Assembly (NCBI GenBank): GCA_017379015.1
Contig: JAFNXN010000005.1
Coordinates: forward strand, 1-64,000
DNA: 64,000 nt
Origin: Alistipes sp.
GTDB lineage: Bacteria > Bacteroidota > Bacteroidia > Bacteroidales > Rikenellaceae
Reading direction: 5' to 3'
The notes under the pieces are model-generated. The model searched no databases, had not been told where the DNA came from, and was given only the letters and a program-made list of their open reading frames with translations. A program made the translations under genes and the position numbers. Below are positions 1 to 8,475 of this stretch, piece after piece. Positions within the stretch are counted from its first letter, which is position 1. The number at the start of each line of letters is the position of its first letter.

Positions 1-198
1 AGTGTGTACAGACGAGATGCTCTTGTAGCCTAGCTCGTTTGCTATCTGTTGCAGGGTCTTGCCCTCCTCGCGCATGGCGCGGGCAAGCTCTACGCGGTCG
101 TCAGGCTCGTCGCTACGCTCGCGCAGCAGCGCAAAGGGGACGCGCTCGCCCGTAGCCTCGAAGTTAAGCCCCGCGGTGAAGCGCAGCTCAAAGGAGCG
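1..198 (-). pseudogene. Gene remnant with helix-turn-helix-like segment, cut by window edge
   Basis: Read on the minus strand from about 198 towards the window edge, one frame stays open and gives protein-like sequence: FELRFTAGLNFEATGERV, then a helical part with REEGKTLQQIANELGYKS, which resembles a helix-turn-helix near the end of a replication or mobilisation protein. Upstream (higher coordinates) the frame runs into purine/pyrimidine repeat DNA, has no ATG, and meets TAG at 298-300. I read it as the downstream part of a gene whose 5' end was lost when repeats grew or inserted. The rest lies outside the window. The family is not identified, and the gene could still be live from a non-ATG start. 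Confidence 0.35.
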
Positions 199-290
199 AA
201 AAGAGACGCAGGGACAACAGGGAGAAGCGCAGTCAAAAGAGACAACAGAGACGAAGAGACGAAGAGACAACAGGGAGAAGCGCGGACAAC
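197..290. repeat. Purine-rich short tandem repeat (gagacaacag type), copy 1
   Basis: Degenerate units of 8-11 bases (agagacaacag, agacgaag, ggagaagcgcag) repeat here. The same words make up the longer array at 8132-8392. Both arrays sit just before a family A element and a pyrimidine-rich tract, so the three parts seem to travel or expand as one block. Confidence 0.7.
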
Positions 291-317
291 GTTGCCTCTA
301 TCAGCCCTCTCTCTCTT

Positions 318-411
318 CGTCATTGCGAGAGCCGTTAGGCTCGTGGCAATCTCCTCCAAAGCGCGCTAATCATGAGATCCCCACGCTCGCTAATGCTCGC
401 TCGGGATGACG
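318..411 (-). repeat. Family A palindromic repeat, copy 1
   Basis: A 94 bp element bounded by cgtcattgcgag and its near inverse cgggatgacg. It contains two hairpins, one around ggctc/gagcc and one around gctcgc/gcgagc. It is almost identical to 8476-8569 and matches, in reverse orientation, the copies at 45204, 50428, 50548 and 50667. No protein is encoded in it. Confidence 0.85.
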
Positions 412-416
412 GGCAG

Positions 417-474
417 TCTGCTCTCTCCTCTCTCTCAGCTCTCTCTCGTCCCTCTCGTCCCTCTCGTCTCTCAG
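417..474. repeat. Pyrimidine-rich ctctcgtc tract, copy 1
   Basis: Repeats of ctctcgtc and ctctcc follow family A copy 1. The same arrangement occurs after copy 2 at 8577-8611. It is roughly the inverse complement of the purine-rich repeats on the other side, so the whole block could fold back on itself. The stretch 300-546 otherwise holds only the lpdA terminator. Confidence 0.6.
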
Positions 475-475
475 C

Positions 476-508
476 AAAAATGCCACCAAGGGCATTGGTG
501 GCATTTCT
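476..508 (-). terminator. Terminator of lpdA
   Basis: A perfect stem, aaatgccacc with ggtggcattt, has a 9-base loop. On the minus strand it is followed by a short T run. It lies about 40 bases beyond the lpdA stop codon. Confidence 0.8.
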
Positions 509-546
509 TATTATCGGCAGCAGATCACTGCCTTAAAAGTTGAAAA

Positions 547-1926
547 TTAGATATGTATTGCGCAGCCGAGAGCATCCTCAGCAGCCTCCATGACTGCCTC
601 GTGCATAGATGGGTGGGCATGGATGGTGCGAGCAATGCGATGAGCATTGACACCCAGCACCTTAGCAAGCGTAGGCTCGCCAATCATCTCAGTGACGTTG
701 TGACCCACGAAGTGAGCACCAAGCAGCCTCTCCTCGCCATCGAAGATAAGCTTCACAAAGCCGTCGCGCTCGCCCGCAGCCGTAGCCTTGCCCGATGCCG
801 TATATGGGAACTTACCCACCTTATACTCGATGCCCTGAGCCTTAACCTGAGCCTCGGTAAGACCTACCGAAGCCACCTCAGGAGAGGTGAAGATGCAAGA
901 AGGTATGGTCGAGTAGTCGACAGGCTCAGCCTCAAGACCGCAGATATGCTCCACGCAGTGGATAGCCTCAGCCGACGCCACATGGGCAAGGGCTGGCGTA
1001 GCGATAATATCGCCGATAGCATAGACGCCATCAACCGTGGTTTTGTAGTGCTCGTCAACCTTGATCTTGTCGCGCTCGATCTCGATGCCAAGCTCCTCAA
1101 GACCCATATCCTCGATATTAGACTTGATGCCCACAGCCGAGAGCACAACATCTGCCTCAAGGGTCTGCTCGCCCTTCTTGCCCTCGACAACAACGTCGCA
1201 CTTGCCATCCTCGCGCACGGCAACCGACTTAACCGTAGTAGAGGTCATCACCGTAGCACGTAGCTTGCGGAAGGCACGCTCCATAGCCTTGGCAGTATCC
1301 TCATCCTCGAGAGGCATGATCTGTGGCATATACTCGACAATAGTCACCTTAACGCCCATAGTAGCGTAGATATAGGCGAACTCCGAGCCGATAGCTCCCG
1401 AGCCCACGACAACCATCGTCTCGGGCAACTTAGGCAGCACAAGAGCCTCCTTCGACGAGATGATATGCTCGCCGTCGATAGGCATAAAGGGCATCACACG
1501 TGGACGAGCACCCGTAGCTAGGATGATGTGGTCAGCCTCGTAGTCGACACCCTCAACCTCCACGGTGTCGGCAGCCTTAAGACGTCCGAAGCCCGCGATG
1601 AGGTCGATGTTATTCTTCTTAAGGAGGAACTGAACGCCCTTGTTCATCGTGGTAGCCACCATGCGCTCACGCTCCACCATCTTTGTCCAGTCGGGCTTCA
1701 CCTCGCCCTCGATGCTCACGCCAAAGGTTGCAGCAGCCTTGCAGTCGGCATAGACCTGTGCCGAGCGCACAAGAGCCTTGGTAGGGATGCAACCCCAGTT
1801 AAGACATACGCCGCCAGCATCCGCCTTCTCGACGATAGCCACACGCTTGCCACACTGAGCAGCGCGAATAGCTGCTACATAGCCACCAGGACCCGAGCCG
1901 ATAACTATAATATCATATCTCTGCAT
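547..1926 (-). CDS. lpdA: Dihydrolipoyl dehydrogenase (E3)
   Basis: This 459-residue FAD enzyme reoxidises dihydrolipoamide in 2-oxoacid dehydrogenase complexes or the glycine cleavage system, using NAD+. The N-terminal FAD motif GSGPGG is at residues 10-15. The redox disulfide is GGVCLNWGCIPTK with Cys41 and Cys46. A second dinucleotide motif, VVGSGAIGSEF, lies near residue 175. The C-terminus carries the interface catalytic pair in HPSMHE. Length is normal for the family. It starts 17 bases after the stop of the C69 peptidase gene, so the two are probably cotranscribed although their functions do not obviously connect. No E1, E2 or gcv genes are nearby, so the partner complex cannot be told from this window. 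Confidence 0.97.
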   Translation of the reverse strand: MQRYDIIVIGSGPGGYVAAIRAAQCGKRVAIVEKADAGGVCLNWGCIPTKALVRSAQVYADCKAAATFGVSIEGEVKPDWTKMVERERMVATTMNKGVQFLLKKNNIDLIAGFGRLKAADTVEVEGVDYEADHIILATGARPRVMPFMPIDGEHIISSKEALVLPKLPETMVVVGSGAIGSEFAYIYATMGVKVTIVEYMPQIMPLEDEDTAKAMERAFRKLRATVMTSTTVKSVAVREDGKCDVVVEGKKGEQTLEADVVLSAVGIKSNIEDMGLEELGIEIERDKIKVDEHYKTTVDGVYAIGDIIATPALAHVASAEAIHCVEHICGLEAEPVDYSTIPSCIFTSPEVASVGLTEAQVKAQGIEYKVGKFPYTASGKATAAGERDGFVKLIFDGEERLLGAHFVGHNVTEMIGEPTLAKVLGVNAHRIARTIHAHPSMHEAVMEAAEDALGCAIHI

Positions 1927-1943
1927 AGTACTCTATATTTCAA

Positions 1944-3572
1944 TTACTTAACAACCTTAAGGATCTCACCCTTATCCTGAGCTACTGCTCTCTTCCAACG
2001 CTCTGAGTAGCCTGGCTGCTCGATCTTACCAGGGATCTCCTTGCCATTACCATTGTCGATGAAGCCGTTAGCATCCTCGCCCTTCACGTTACCGTCGATA
2101 TACTTGACCATAAGGTACTTGTCGAGCTCTACCCAGATGCCAAAGAGCTTCTGCGCATTATCCACCGAGAGCTCAGTGGCAACCTTCGCTGCCTGCTTAG
2201 CACTCTTTGCGCCGCCGATCTTAGCATCCATAGCCGCAACAGCCTCAAGCATGGTGTTCTCCCACTGGTCAACAACCTCGCGCACGTGCTTACCTATAAT
2301 GTTATAGCGCAAGTATGCAAACTGAGCCACGCGGTTAGTGATCCAGAACATAGACGTATCAGAGTACTTCAACATAGAGCCGTTGCCCTCCTTCAAGCAC
2401 TCGGGAACCTCGGTAGCGGTAACGTAGATAGGTGTTAGAGGCGATGTAGCAGCATCGTCAGTACCAAACCACAAGATACCAACCTTACCAGGACGTGCCT
2501 GACCAACAAGCCAGAAGCCAGTCTGCTGAGTGGCTGTAGCACGCTCGTTGCAATACTCCACGCCATCAACCTCGAAGTACATAGGACGCCAGCGGTAGGG
2601 GCACTCCTCGCCACCAGCACCGATGTCAGAGGTCATATCCATCTTTGTACCCTCGTAGTGGTCGCGCATGCAGTCCATAAGAAGCTTTGGCGATACCTTC
2701 TGCGATGGCTTAACCCACAAAGGCATGCGGTTCTCAGGATTGTGACCCATGGCATAGTCCTCATACTTGTCCATGTCGTCAGCCACAGTGCGGAAGAAGG
2801 CCCATACACGAGCCTCGCAGCCACGCATAGCACCAAAGTCGAGTGGAGCATAAGCCTCAGCAAAGCTGAAATCCTCGTTCTCACCCTCGAACCAGCCGAA
2901 CTTACGAGCTACGTCAGCCACATCGGGAGCATACTTACAGTTCTCAGGGTCGTTCCATGGGAATGTGGTGATGCGAGCCTGGTTGGCATGTGCCGACACA
3001 TAGCCATCAGGGATGCGACGAGCCACCCAGACGATACCCTTATCCTCGGGACCCTTGCCGATAAGCTCCATGATCCACGCCTCCTCGGTGTCGATAATCG
3101 AGAACGACTCGCCCGACGAGCAGTAGCCGTAGGTGTTAGCCAACTCTACGATGATGTCGATAGCCTCACGCGCTGTCTTGGCACGCTGCAAGGTGATGTA
3201 GATGAGCGATCCGTAGTCGATGCCACCCTTAGGATCCTCCAACTCGGGACGACCACCAAAGGTTGTCTCGGTGATGAACAACGAGTGCTCGTTAGAGTTA
3301 CCCAAGGTGCGATAGGTGGTTAGTGCCTGGCGAATAAGACCAATGTAACGACCAGTGTCCCACTCTGTTACACCCATCCACTCGGTGTACTTACCGGGGA
3401 TATACTGATACAACGAACCATAGAGTCCGTGCGAGTCAGCAGCATAGGTCACCATGTTCGAGCCATCGGTCGACGCACCGCGCGTAACGATAAAGTTGGT
3501 ACAAGCATCAGCCGTGGCGATGCTGCCCACAAATGCGCCCACTAGGGCAAGCAGCTTAAAAAATCTTTTCAT
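1944..3572 (-). CDS. Exported dipeptidase, peptidase family C69
   Basis: The 542-residue protein has a signal peptide (KRFFKLLALVGAFVGSIATADA) ending just before Cys24 in ACTNFIV. In C69 (PepD-like) peptidases this cysteine becomes the N-terminal nucleophile after processing. DPKGGIDYGSLIYITLQ and related segments match the N-terminal-nucleophile hydrolase core. The likely role is cleavage of dipeptides in the periplasm or at the cell surface. A TACCTTTG box on the minus strand at 3623-3630 is the probable promoter, back to back with that of the yggS-like gene. The gene leads into lpdA with a 17-base gap. Substrate range cannot be deduced. Confidence 0.93.
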   Translation of the reverse strand: MKRFFKLLALVGAFVGSIATADACTNFIVTRGASTDGSNMVTYAADSHGLYGSLYQYIPGKYTEWMGVTEWDTGRYIGLIRQALTTYRTLGNSNEHSLFITETTFGGRPELEDPKGGIDYGSLIYITLQRAKTAREAIDIIVELANTYGYCSSGESFSIIDTEEAWIMELIGKGPEDKGIVWVARRIPDGYVSAHANQARITTFPWNDPENCKYAPDVADVARKFGWFEGENEDFSFAEAYAPLDFGAMRGCEARVWAFFRTVADDMDKYEDYAMGHNPENRMPLWVKPSQKVSPKLLMDCMRDHYEGTKMDMTSDIGAGGEECPYRWRPMYFEVDGVEYCNERATATQQTGFWLVGQARPGKVGILWFGTDDAATSPLTPIYVTATEVPECLKEGNGSMLKYSDTSMFWITNRVAQFAYLRYNIIGKHVREVVDQWENTMLEAVAAMDAKIGGAKSAKQAAKVATELSVDNAQKLFGIWVELDKYLMVKYIDGNVKGEDANGFIDNGNGKEIPGKIEQPGYSERWKRAVAQDKGEILKVVK

Positions 3573-3622
3573 ACTTAGGTTTTAGGTTATTATACAAATT
3601 TTCTATATTTCATAAAATCTCT

Positions 3623-3630
3623 CAAAGGTA
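3623..3630 (-). promoter_or_regulatory. -7 box of the C69 peptidase-lpdA operon
   Basis: TACCTTTG on the minus strand fits the Bacteroidetes TAnnTTTG box and lies about 50 bases before the ATG. No clear TTG sits at the -33 distance. Confidence 0.55.
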
Positions 3631-3649
3631 CAAATTTATTTTGAAATAG

Positions 3650-3680
3650 TTGTGTCGTTGGACAAGATTTTGTATTTTTG
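3650..3680 (+). promoter_or_regulatory. Promoter of the yggS-like gene
   Basis: TTG (3650-3652), 20 bases, then TATTTTTG (3673-3680). Transcription should begin about 8 bases later, so the TTG at 3678 cannot be the start codon and the ATG at 3702 is favoured. Confidence 0.7.
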
Positions 3681-3701
3681 TCAAAGAAAACTACCATAAC
3701 T

Positions 3702-4361
3702 ATGAGTATCAAGCAGCGTTTAGAGAAGATATTAGAGGGACTCCCCGCAGGCGTAAAGCTCGTGGCGGTGTCGAAGTTTCACCCCGCAGAGAGCATCGCG
3801 GAGGCATACGCCGCAGGGCAGCGCATCTTTGGCGAGAGCCGCCCTCAGGAGATGGCAGCCAAGCAGGCCATCCTCCCCGCCGACATCGAATGGTCTATGA
3901 TTGGACATCTTCAAACAAACAAGGTCAAGCTTATTGCCCCCTTCGTATCGCTCATCGCCTCGGTAGACTCCGACCGCCTCATAGCGGAGATCGAGAAGCA
4001 GGCGGCACGCTACCAGCGCACTATCGACATACTCCTCGAGGTACACGTCGCCCAGGAGCAGAGCAAGTCGGGCTGGAGCTACGACGAGCTGCAACACTAC
4101 CTCGCCTCGGGAGCTCTTCAGCAGATGGAGCATGTGCGCGTACGTGGTGTGATGACCATCGCCACAAACACCGACGACGAGGCTGTGGTACGCGGTGACT
4201 TCCAGCGCATTAGAGATATTTTCGAGGAGCTAAAGCCTCAGTTTGGCGAGGAGTTCGACACCCTCTCCATAGGCATGTCGGACGACTACCCCATCGCCCT
4301 TGAGTACGGCTCAACCATGGTCCGCATCGGCACCGCCATCTTCGGCGCAAGAGAGTATTAA
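3702..4361 (+). CDS. YggS/PROSC-family PLP homeostasis protein
   Basis: The 219-residue protein belongs to the YggS/PLPBP family, which binds pyridoxal phosphate and helps balance B6 and amino-acid pools without a known catalytic reaction. Lys25 in VAVSKFHP is the PLP lysine. Further family motifs are FGESRPQE, MIGHLQTNK, and the C-terminal MSDDYPIAL...GSTMVRIGTAIFGAR. I chose the ATG at 3702 because an upstream in-frame TTG lies inside the -7 promoter box. A hairpin terminator follows directly. The gene stands alone between divergent and convergent neighbours. Confidence 0.95.
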   Translation: MSIKQRLEKILEGLPAGVKLVAVSKFHPAESIAEAYAAGQRIFGESRPQEMAAKQAILPADIEWSMIGHLQTNKVKLIAPFVSLIASVDSDRLIAEIEKQAARYQRTIDILLEVHVAQEQSKSGWSYDELQHYLASGALQQMEHVRVRGVMTIATNTDDEAVVRGDFQRIRDIFEELKPQFGEEFDTLSIGMSDDYPIALEYGSTMVRIGTAIFGAREY

Positions 4362-4370
4362 GAGATGATT

Positions 4371-4400
4371 TAGGCGGTCACAAATGACCGCCTTTATTTT
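4371..4400 (+). terminator. Terminator between the yggS-like gene and tauE
   Basis: The stem aggcggtca/tgaccgcct has a caaa loop and is followed by ttatttt on the plus strand. It overlaps the stop of the convergent permease gene and could act for both. Confidence 0.8.
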
Positions 4401-5149
4401 GCGAAAAAGAGTTCGTAGCAGAGTTTTATGAAGAATATCACCAAAACGAAAATCGTGAGTGGTTTAACAAAACCGACACCCTTTTTGGCAAAGTGATTAG
4501 CACCGATATAGTTACCCGCAATGCCAAAGAGAGCTGCAACGATGGCAAGCGGGAAGACTACCACATCGTGCACCAAGAACACCGTTAGCGAGGCGAAATT
4601 TGTCGATAGGTTAATAACCTTTGTAGTACCCACAGCCTCCTGCATCGTCACATGCGCAACACCCACCAATAGCAACATTAGGAATGTTCCTGTGCCCGGT
4701 CCATAGAAGCCGTCGTATGCACCAATAAAGAGGGCAATAATAGCTACAATAGCATCGGTTTTAAAAGGCGCATATGGTAATCTATACTTTAGCAACACCC
4801 TATTATTTAGCACAAAAGCTGCGACAATAGGCAGTATAACGAGCATTATAAATTTAAAGATATTGCCCTCGACTATAAGCGCCAATCGAGCACCTATCCA
4901 CGAGCCTATGAGCGCTGCAGCAATAGCTGCAATAAGATGTCGCCAATGAATAAATCCGAAGCGCGAGTAGCGCCATGTAGCAACGGCAGTACCACAGCAA
5001 GCGCTAAACTTATTTGTGCCAATAGCCTCGATGGGAGATAGTCCTGCAAGCATATATGCCGGAAGCGAGATAAGACCTCCACCACCAGCCACAGCATCGA
5101 CAAAACCGCCCAAGAAGACGAGCGGACAGACAATCAAGTATTCTAACAT
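4394..5149 (-). CDS. TauE/SafE family membrane permease
   Basis: A 251-residue hydrophobic protein with about eight membrane segments. The N-terminus MLEYLIVCPLVFLGGFVDAVAGGGG and the motif PAYMLAGLSP.EAIGTNKFSA are typical of the TauE/SafE (DUF81) family. A second family repeat appears near residue 150 (IGAYDGFYGPGTGTFL). These proteins are usually proposed to export sulfonates, sulfite or related organic anions; the substrate here is unknown. The ATG at 5149 follows a good minus-strand promoter (TATATTTG at 5169-5176), so the longer frame starting at a GTG (5209) is unlikely. A 26 bp palindrome lies upstream. Confidence 0.9.
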   Translation of the reverse strand: MLEYLIVCPLVFLGGFVDAVAGGGGLISLPAYMLAGLSPIEAIGTNKFSACCGTAVATWRYSRFGFIHWRHLIAAIAAALIGSWIGARLALIVEGNIFKFIMLVILPIVAAFVLNNRVLLKYRLPYAPFKTDAIVAIIALFIGAYDGFYGPGTGTFLMLLLVGVAHVTMQEAVGTTKVINLSTNFASLTVFLVHDVVVFPLAIVAALFGIAGNYIGANHFAKKGVGFVKPLTIFVLVIFFIKLCYELFFAK

Positions 5150-5168
5150 TATTAAAGGTTTAGAGCGA

Positions 5169-5198
5169 CAAATATAGCTATTTTTGACCGAAACACAA
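5169..5198 (-). promoter_or_regulatory. Promoter of the TauE/SafE gene
   Basis: On the minus strand: TTG (5198-5196), 19 bases, TATATTTG (5176-5169). This matches the Bacteroidetes consensus well. Confidence 0.75.
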
Positions 5199-5218
5199 CA
5201 TATATACACCCTAAATCA

Positions 5219-5244
5219 CTATTTGTGGCACGTGCTACAAATAG
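5219..5244. promoter_or_regulatory. 26 bp palindrome, candidate operator
   Basis: The half sites ctatttgt and acaaatag flank the self-complementary core gcacgtgc, with one mismatched pair over 26 bases. It lies between the divergent tauE and dnaK genes, about 20 bases upstream of the tauE -33 element. There is no T run, so it is more likely a protein binding site than a terminator. The regulator is unknown. Confidence 0.6.
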
Positions 5245-5268
5245 TTCACCCAAAGCCAGCATCTGCCA

Positions 5269-5321
5269 TTTTGTCAGTCGACATGTCACTCCCAAGCCAC
5301 TTTTGTCAGCCACTGAGTCAC
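5269..5321. repeat. Two copies of a ttttgtcag motif upstream of dnaK
   Basis: The motif ttttgtcag followed by a gtcac end occurs at 5269-5289 and again at 5301-5321, exactly 32 bases apart (about three helical turns). The first copy contains tgtcagtcgaca, itself palindromic. The position upstream of the possible sigma-54 promoter suggests activator binding sites. Confidence 0.4.
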
Positions 5322-5351
5322 AATTACGCCACGGATGACACATTTTTGTGT

Positions 5352-5368
5352 TTGGCATACCATTTGCC
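5352..5368 (+). promoter_or_regulatory. Sigma-54-like promoter of dnaK
   Basis: TTGGCATACCATTTGCC has the GG and GC elements 10 bases apart, as in -24/-12 promoters (TGGCAC-N5-TTGC). No TAnnTTTG box of comparable quality lies before dnaK. The start codon is about 80 bases downstream. Confidence 0.45.
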
Positions 5369-5449
5369 TAAATATAGAGTGTCGAGCGTGACGAAGCGTT
5401 CGACCCCCAAATTAGTAAATTTAGATTAACAAATAAAAACATTAGAATT

Positions 5450-7348
5450 ATGAGCAAGATTATTGGTATCGACTTGGGTACAACCAACTCATGTGTGGCA
5501 GTAATGGAGGGTAACGAGCCTGTGGTTATTCCTAACGCAGAGGGTCATCGCACAACCCCATCGGTAGTAGCATTCACCGAGGGTGGCGAGCGCAAGGTGG
5601 GCGACCCAGCAAAGCGTCAGGCGATCACAAACCCTAAGCGCACAGTATTCTCTATCAAGCGTTTCATGGGCGAGCGTTACGACAAGGTGACTGGCGACAT
5701 CGCACGCGCACCATACTCAATCGTCAAGGGCGACAACAACACCCCACGTGTTGACATCGACGGTCGTCAGTACACCCCACAGGAGATCTCGGCTATCACC
5801 CTTCAGAAGATGAAGAAGACCGCTGAGGACTACCTAGGTCAGGAGGTTACCGAGGCTGTTATCACCGTGCCTGCATACTTCTCTGACTCACAGCGTCAGG
5901 CAACCAAGGAGGCAGGTGAGATCGCTGGCTTGAAGGTACGCCGTATCATCAACGAGCCTACAGCTGCTGCGTTGGCTTACGGTATGGATAAGAAGAATAA
6001 GGATATGAAGATCGCTGTGTACGACCTCGGTGGTGGTACCTTCGATATCTCGATCCTCGAGCTTGGCGATGGCGTATTCGAGGTTAAGTCGACAAATGGC
6101 GATACACACCTTGGTGGTGACGACTTCGACCACGTGCTTATCGACTACATGGCAGAGGTATTCAAGGCTGAGCACCACATCGACCTACGTCAGGATCCTA
6201 TGGCGTTGCAGCGTCTTAAGGAGGCTGCTGAGAAGGCTAAGATCGAGCTCTCGTCGGCAACAACCACCGACATCAACCTCCCATACATCATGCCAGTAAA
6301 CGGCATCCCACAGCACCTTGTGATGTCGCTCACACGTGCTAAGTTCGAGCAGCTCTGCGACCACCTCGTGCAGAAGACCATCGAGCCTTGCCGCACAGCA
6401 TTGCGCGACGCAGGCCTTCAGGCATCGCAGATCGACGAGGTTATCCTCGTGGGTGGTTCAACACGTATCCCAGCAATCCAGAAGGTTGTTGAGGAGTTCT
6501 TCGGCAAGACCCCTAACCGTTCGGTAAACCCTGACGAGGTTGTAGCCGTAGGTGCTGCCATCCAGGGTGGTGTGCTCACAGGCGAGGTTAAGGATGTGTT
6601 GCTCCTCGACGTAACCCCACTATCGCTCGGTATCGAGACTTTGGGTGGCGTATTCACAAAGCTTATCGAGGCTAACACCACCATCCCTACACGCAAGAGC
6701 GAGGTGTTCTCGACAGCTGCCGACAACCAGCCATCAGTAGAGATCAACGTATGTCAGGGTGAGCGTCCAATGGCTCGCGACAACAAGTCTATCGGTCGTT
6801 TCCACCTCGATGGCATCCCAGCAGCACCACGTGGCGTGCCACAGATCGAGGTTACGTTCGACATCGACGCTAACGGTATCCTCAACGTATCGGCTAAGGA
6901 TAAGGGCACAGGCAAGGAGCAGAAGATTCGCATCGAGGCTTCAAGCGGTCTTACCGAGCAGGAGATCCAGCGCATGCGTGACGAGGCTAAGGCCAACGAG
7001 GAGAAGGACAAGGCTGAGAAGGAGCGCGTAGACAAGGTTAACGCTGCCGACTCAAACATCTTCGCTACCGAGAAGCAGCTCAAGGAGTATGGCGACAAGA
7101 TCCCTGCCGACAAGAAGGCAGCCATCGAGGATGCTCTAGGCAAGCTCAAGGAGGCTCACAAGGCTCAGGACCTCGCAGCTATCGACTCGTCGATCGAGGC
7201 ACTAAACGCTGCATGGCAGGCTGCATCGCAGGACATCTACGCACAGCAGCAGACCGAGGGTCAGCCTCAGGGTCAGCCTAACGCTGGCGCACAGCAGGGC
7301 GAGCAGAAGGCACAGCCCGAGGATGTTGACTTCGAGGAGGTTAAGTAA
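5450..7348 (+). CDS. dnaK: Chaperone DnaK (Hsp70)
   Basis: This 632-residue ATP-dependent chaperone folds and protects cytoplasmic proteins together with DnaJ and GrpE. The ATPase domain shows [14 protein letters not shown] at the N-terminus, [12 protein letters not shown] near residue 190 and [13 protein letters not shown] near residue 335. The substrate-binding domain and helical lid follow. The C-terminus is a Q/G-rich linker ending in EDVDFEEVK, a typical DnaK tail. Length is normal. The gene stands alone; grpE and dnaJ are about 28 kb away. The upstream 270 bases hold a palindrome, repeated motifs and a sigma-54-like promoter. A strong terminator follows. Confidence 0.98.
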   Translation: MSKIIGIDLGTTNSCVAVMEGNEPVVIPNAEGHRTTPSVVAFTEGGERKVGDPAKRQAITNPKRTVFSIKRFMGERYDKVTGDIARAPYSIVKGDNNTPRVDIDGRQYTPQEISAITLQKMKKTAEDYLGQEVTEAVITVPAYFSDSQRQATKEAGEIAGLKVRRIINEPTAAALAYGMDKKNKDMKIAVYDLGGGTFDISILELGDGVFEVKSTNGDTHLGGDDFDHVLIDYMAEVFKAEHHIDLRQDPMALQRLKEAAEKAKIELSSATTTDINLPYIMPVNGIPQHLVMSLTRAKFEQLCDHLVQKTIEPCRTALRDAGLQASQIDEVILVGGSTRIPAIQKVVEEFFGKTPNRSVNPDEVVAVGAAIQGGVLTGEVKDVLLLDVTPLSLGIETLGGVFTKLIEANTTIPTRKSEVFSTAADNQPSVEINVCQGERPMARDNKSIGRFHLDGIPAAPRGVPQIEVTFDIDANGILNVSAKDKGTGKEQKIRIEASSGLTEQEIQRMRDEAKANEEKDKAEKERVDKVNAADSNIFATEKQLKEYGDKIPADKKAAIEDALGKLKEAHKAQDLAAIDSSIEALNAAWQAASQDIYAQQQTEGQPQGQPNAGAQQGEQKAQPEDVDFEEVK

Positions 7349-7406
7349 CACAGAGCATAGGTTCAGCGCATAGAACAAGGCGCACGGACAAAAAGAGTAA
7401 CTAGCG

Positions 7407-7458
7407 AGTTTAGGGAGATCGGGGCGATTAGGTTCCGTCTCTCTAAACTTTTTTTTTC
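7407..7458 (+). terminator. Terminator of dnaK
   Basis: The stem agtttagggaga/tctctctaaact has one G-T pair and is followed by nine T residues. Confidence 0.85.
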
Positions 7459-7478
7459 ATGAAGAGCGTAGAGGGAAT

Positions 7479-7509
7479 TTTGAGTTGTAGATAAATATTC
7501 TTATATTTG
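7479..7509 (+). promoter_or_regulatory. Promoter of the small lipoprotein gene
   Basis: TTTG (7479-7482), 19 bases, TATATTTG (7502-7509): an exact match to the Bacteroidetes promoter consensus. Confidence 0.8.
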
Positions 7510-7565
7510 CCGGAAAGAATAATTTTTTAATCAATAAACTAAGTATAATTAAAACGCTTTTATCT

Positions 7566-8021
7566 ATGAAAAGACTATTAAGCATCTTGTTGCTTGCAGC
7601 CCTTGCAGTGGGCTTTGTGTCGTGTGATAAGTCCGAGAACGGCGATAGCAAACCCGAGAACAAGTTGATTGGCGAGTGGAATCTCAACACCGTTAAGGCC
7701 ACACTCAAAATGAACGGCAGCGTCATTGACGAGCAAACGGCAACACTCCCTAGCGAGGATCTATTCGCATCTGTCAAGTTCGGCTTCAAGGAGGATGGCA
7801 CCTACGAGATTACCACAACCATGGCGGAGAACGAGTCAGAAGTCGAGATAGGTCGCTACACGGTAGCTGATAATGTGATAAACATATATGAGCCTGACCA
7901 GAGTGAGGTACCCATCTCACTAAACATTATCGAGCTCACTAGCAAGAAGTTAACAGTGCAGCTCTCACAGGCTATGGAGCTAGGAGAGATTGACGCCGAG
8001 CTACACTTCGACAAGCTCTAG
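7566..8021 (+). CDS. Small lipoprotein, lipocalin-like fold
   Basis: The 151-residue protein has a lipoprotein signal (MKRLLSILLLAALAVGFVSC) with lipidated Cys20 and a charged linker. The mature part begins IGEWNLNTVKATLKMNG and continues with alternating beta-strand patterns (KFGFKEDGTYEITTTM, GRYTVADNVINIYEP, KLTVQLSQA). This resembles the lipocalin-like lipoproteins common in Bacteroidales, whose ligands are mostly unknown. It is a single-gene unit with its own consensus promoter, followed by repeat DNA. The lipoprotein call is secure; the fold is inferred from the pattern only. Confidence 0.8.
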   Translation: MKRLLSILLLAALAVGFVSCDKSENGDSKPENKLIGEWNLNTVKATLKMNGSVIDEQTATLPSEDLFASVKFGFKEDGTYEITTTMAENESEVEIGRYTVADNVINIYEPDQSEVPISLNIIELTSKKLTVQLSQAMELGEIDAELHFDKL

Positions 8022-8131
8022 CAACAACAACACGACAACTTCTCGCGCTTCGCAACTCCACGGCCATAGCGCGAAACAAGTGATGGGGATGACGTCAGCG
8101 TCATCCTCATTTGCTTTAATGAGGAGAATGA

Positions 8132-8392
8132 GCAAAGAGACGAGACAACAGAGAGAAGCGCAGTCAACAGAGAGACAACAGAGACGCAGGGACGCAGAGA
8201 CAACAGGGAGAAGCGCGGACGACAGAGAGAAGCGCAGTCAACAGAGAGACAACAGAGACGCAGGGACGCAGAGACAACAGGGACGCAGGGACGCAGAGAC
8301 AACAGGGAGAAGCGCAGTCAAAAGAGACGAAGAGACGCAGAGACGAAAGAGACAACAGAGAGAAGCGCGGACAACAGGGAGGACAGAGAGAA
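8132..8392. repeat. Purine-rich short tandem repeat (gagacaacag type), copy 2
   Basis: About 260 bases built from the words gagacaacag, agacgcaggg and gagaagcgcag, in varying order. It has long open frames in several directions because the repeat lacks stop codons, but none has a plausible start or product. It is the larger version of the array at 197-290 and precedes family A copy 2. The interval 8022-8799 contains no gene. Confidence 0.8.
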
Positions 8393-8429
8393 AAAAACAA
8401 AAAAAACATGATGCTCGACATCGTTGTCG

Positions 8430-8470
8430 TCTCTATCGTCTCTCTCGTCTCTCTCGTCTCTTTCGTCTCA
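8430..8470. repeat. Pyrimidine-rich ctctcgtc tract before family A copy 2
   Basis: Repeated ctctcgtct units separate the purine-rich array from the palindromic element. They are the complement of the gagac words in the array. Confidence 0.6.
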
Positions 8471-8475
8471 ATCTA

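Noticed and set aside
59..409. Open frames on both strands near the left edge
   Set aside because: They are by-products of the purine-rich repeats; only the minus-strand frame below 198 looks like protein.
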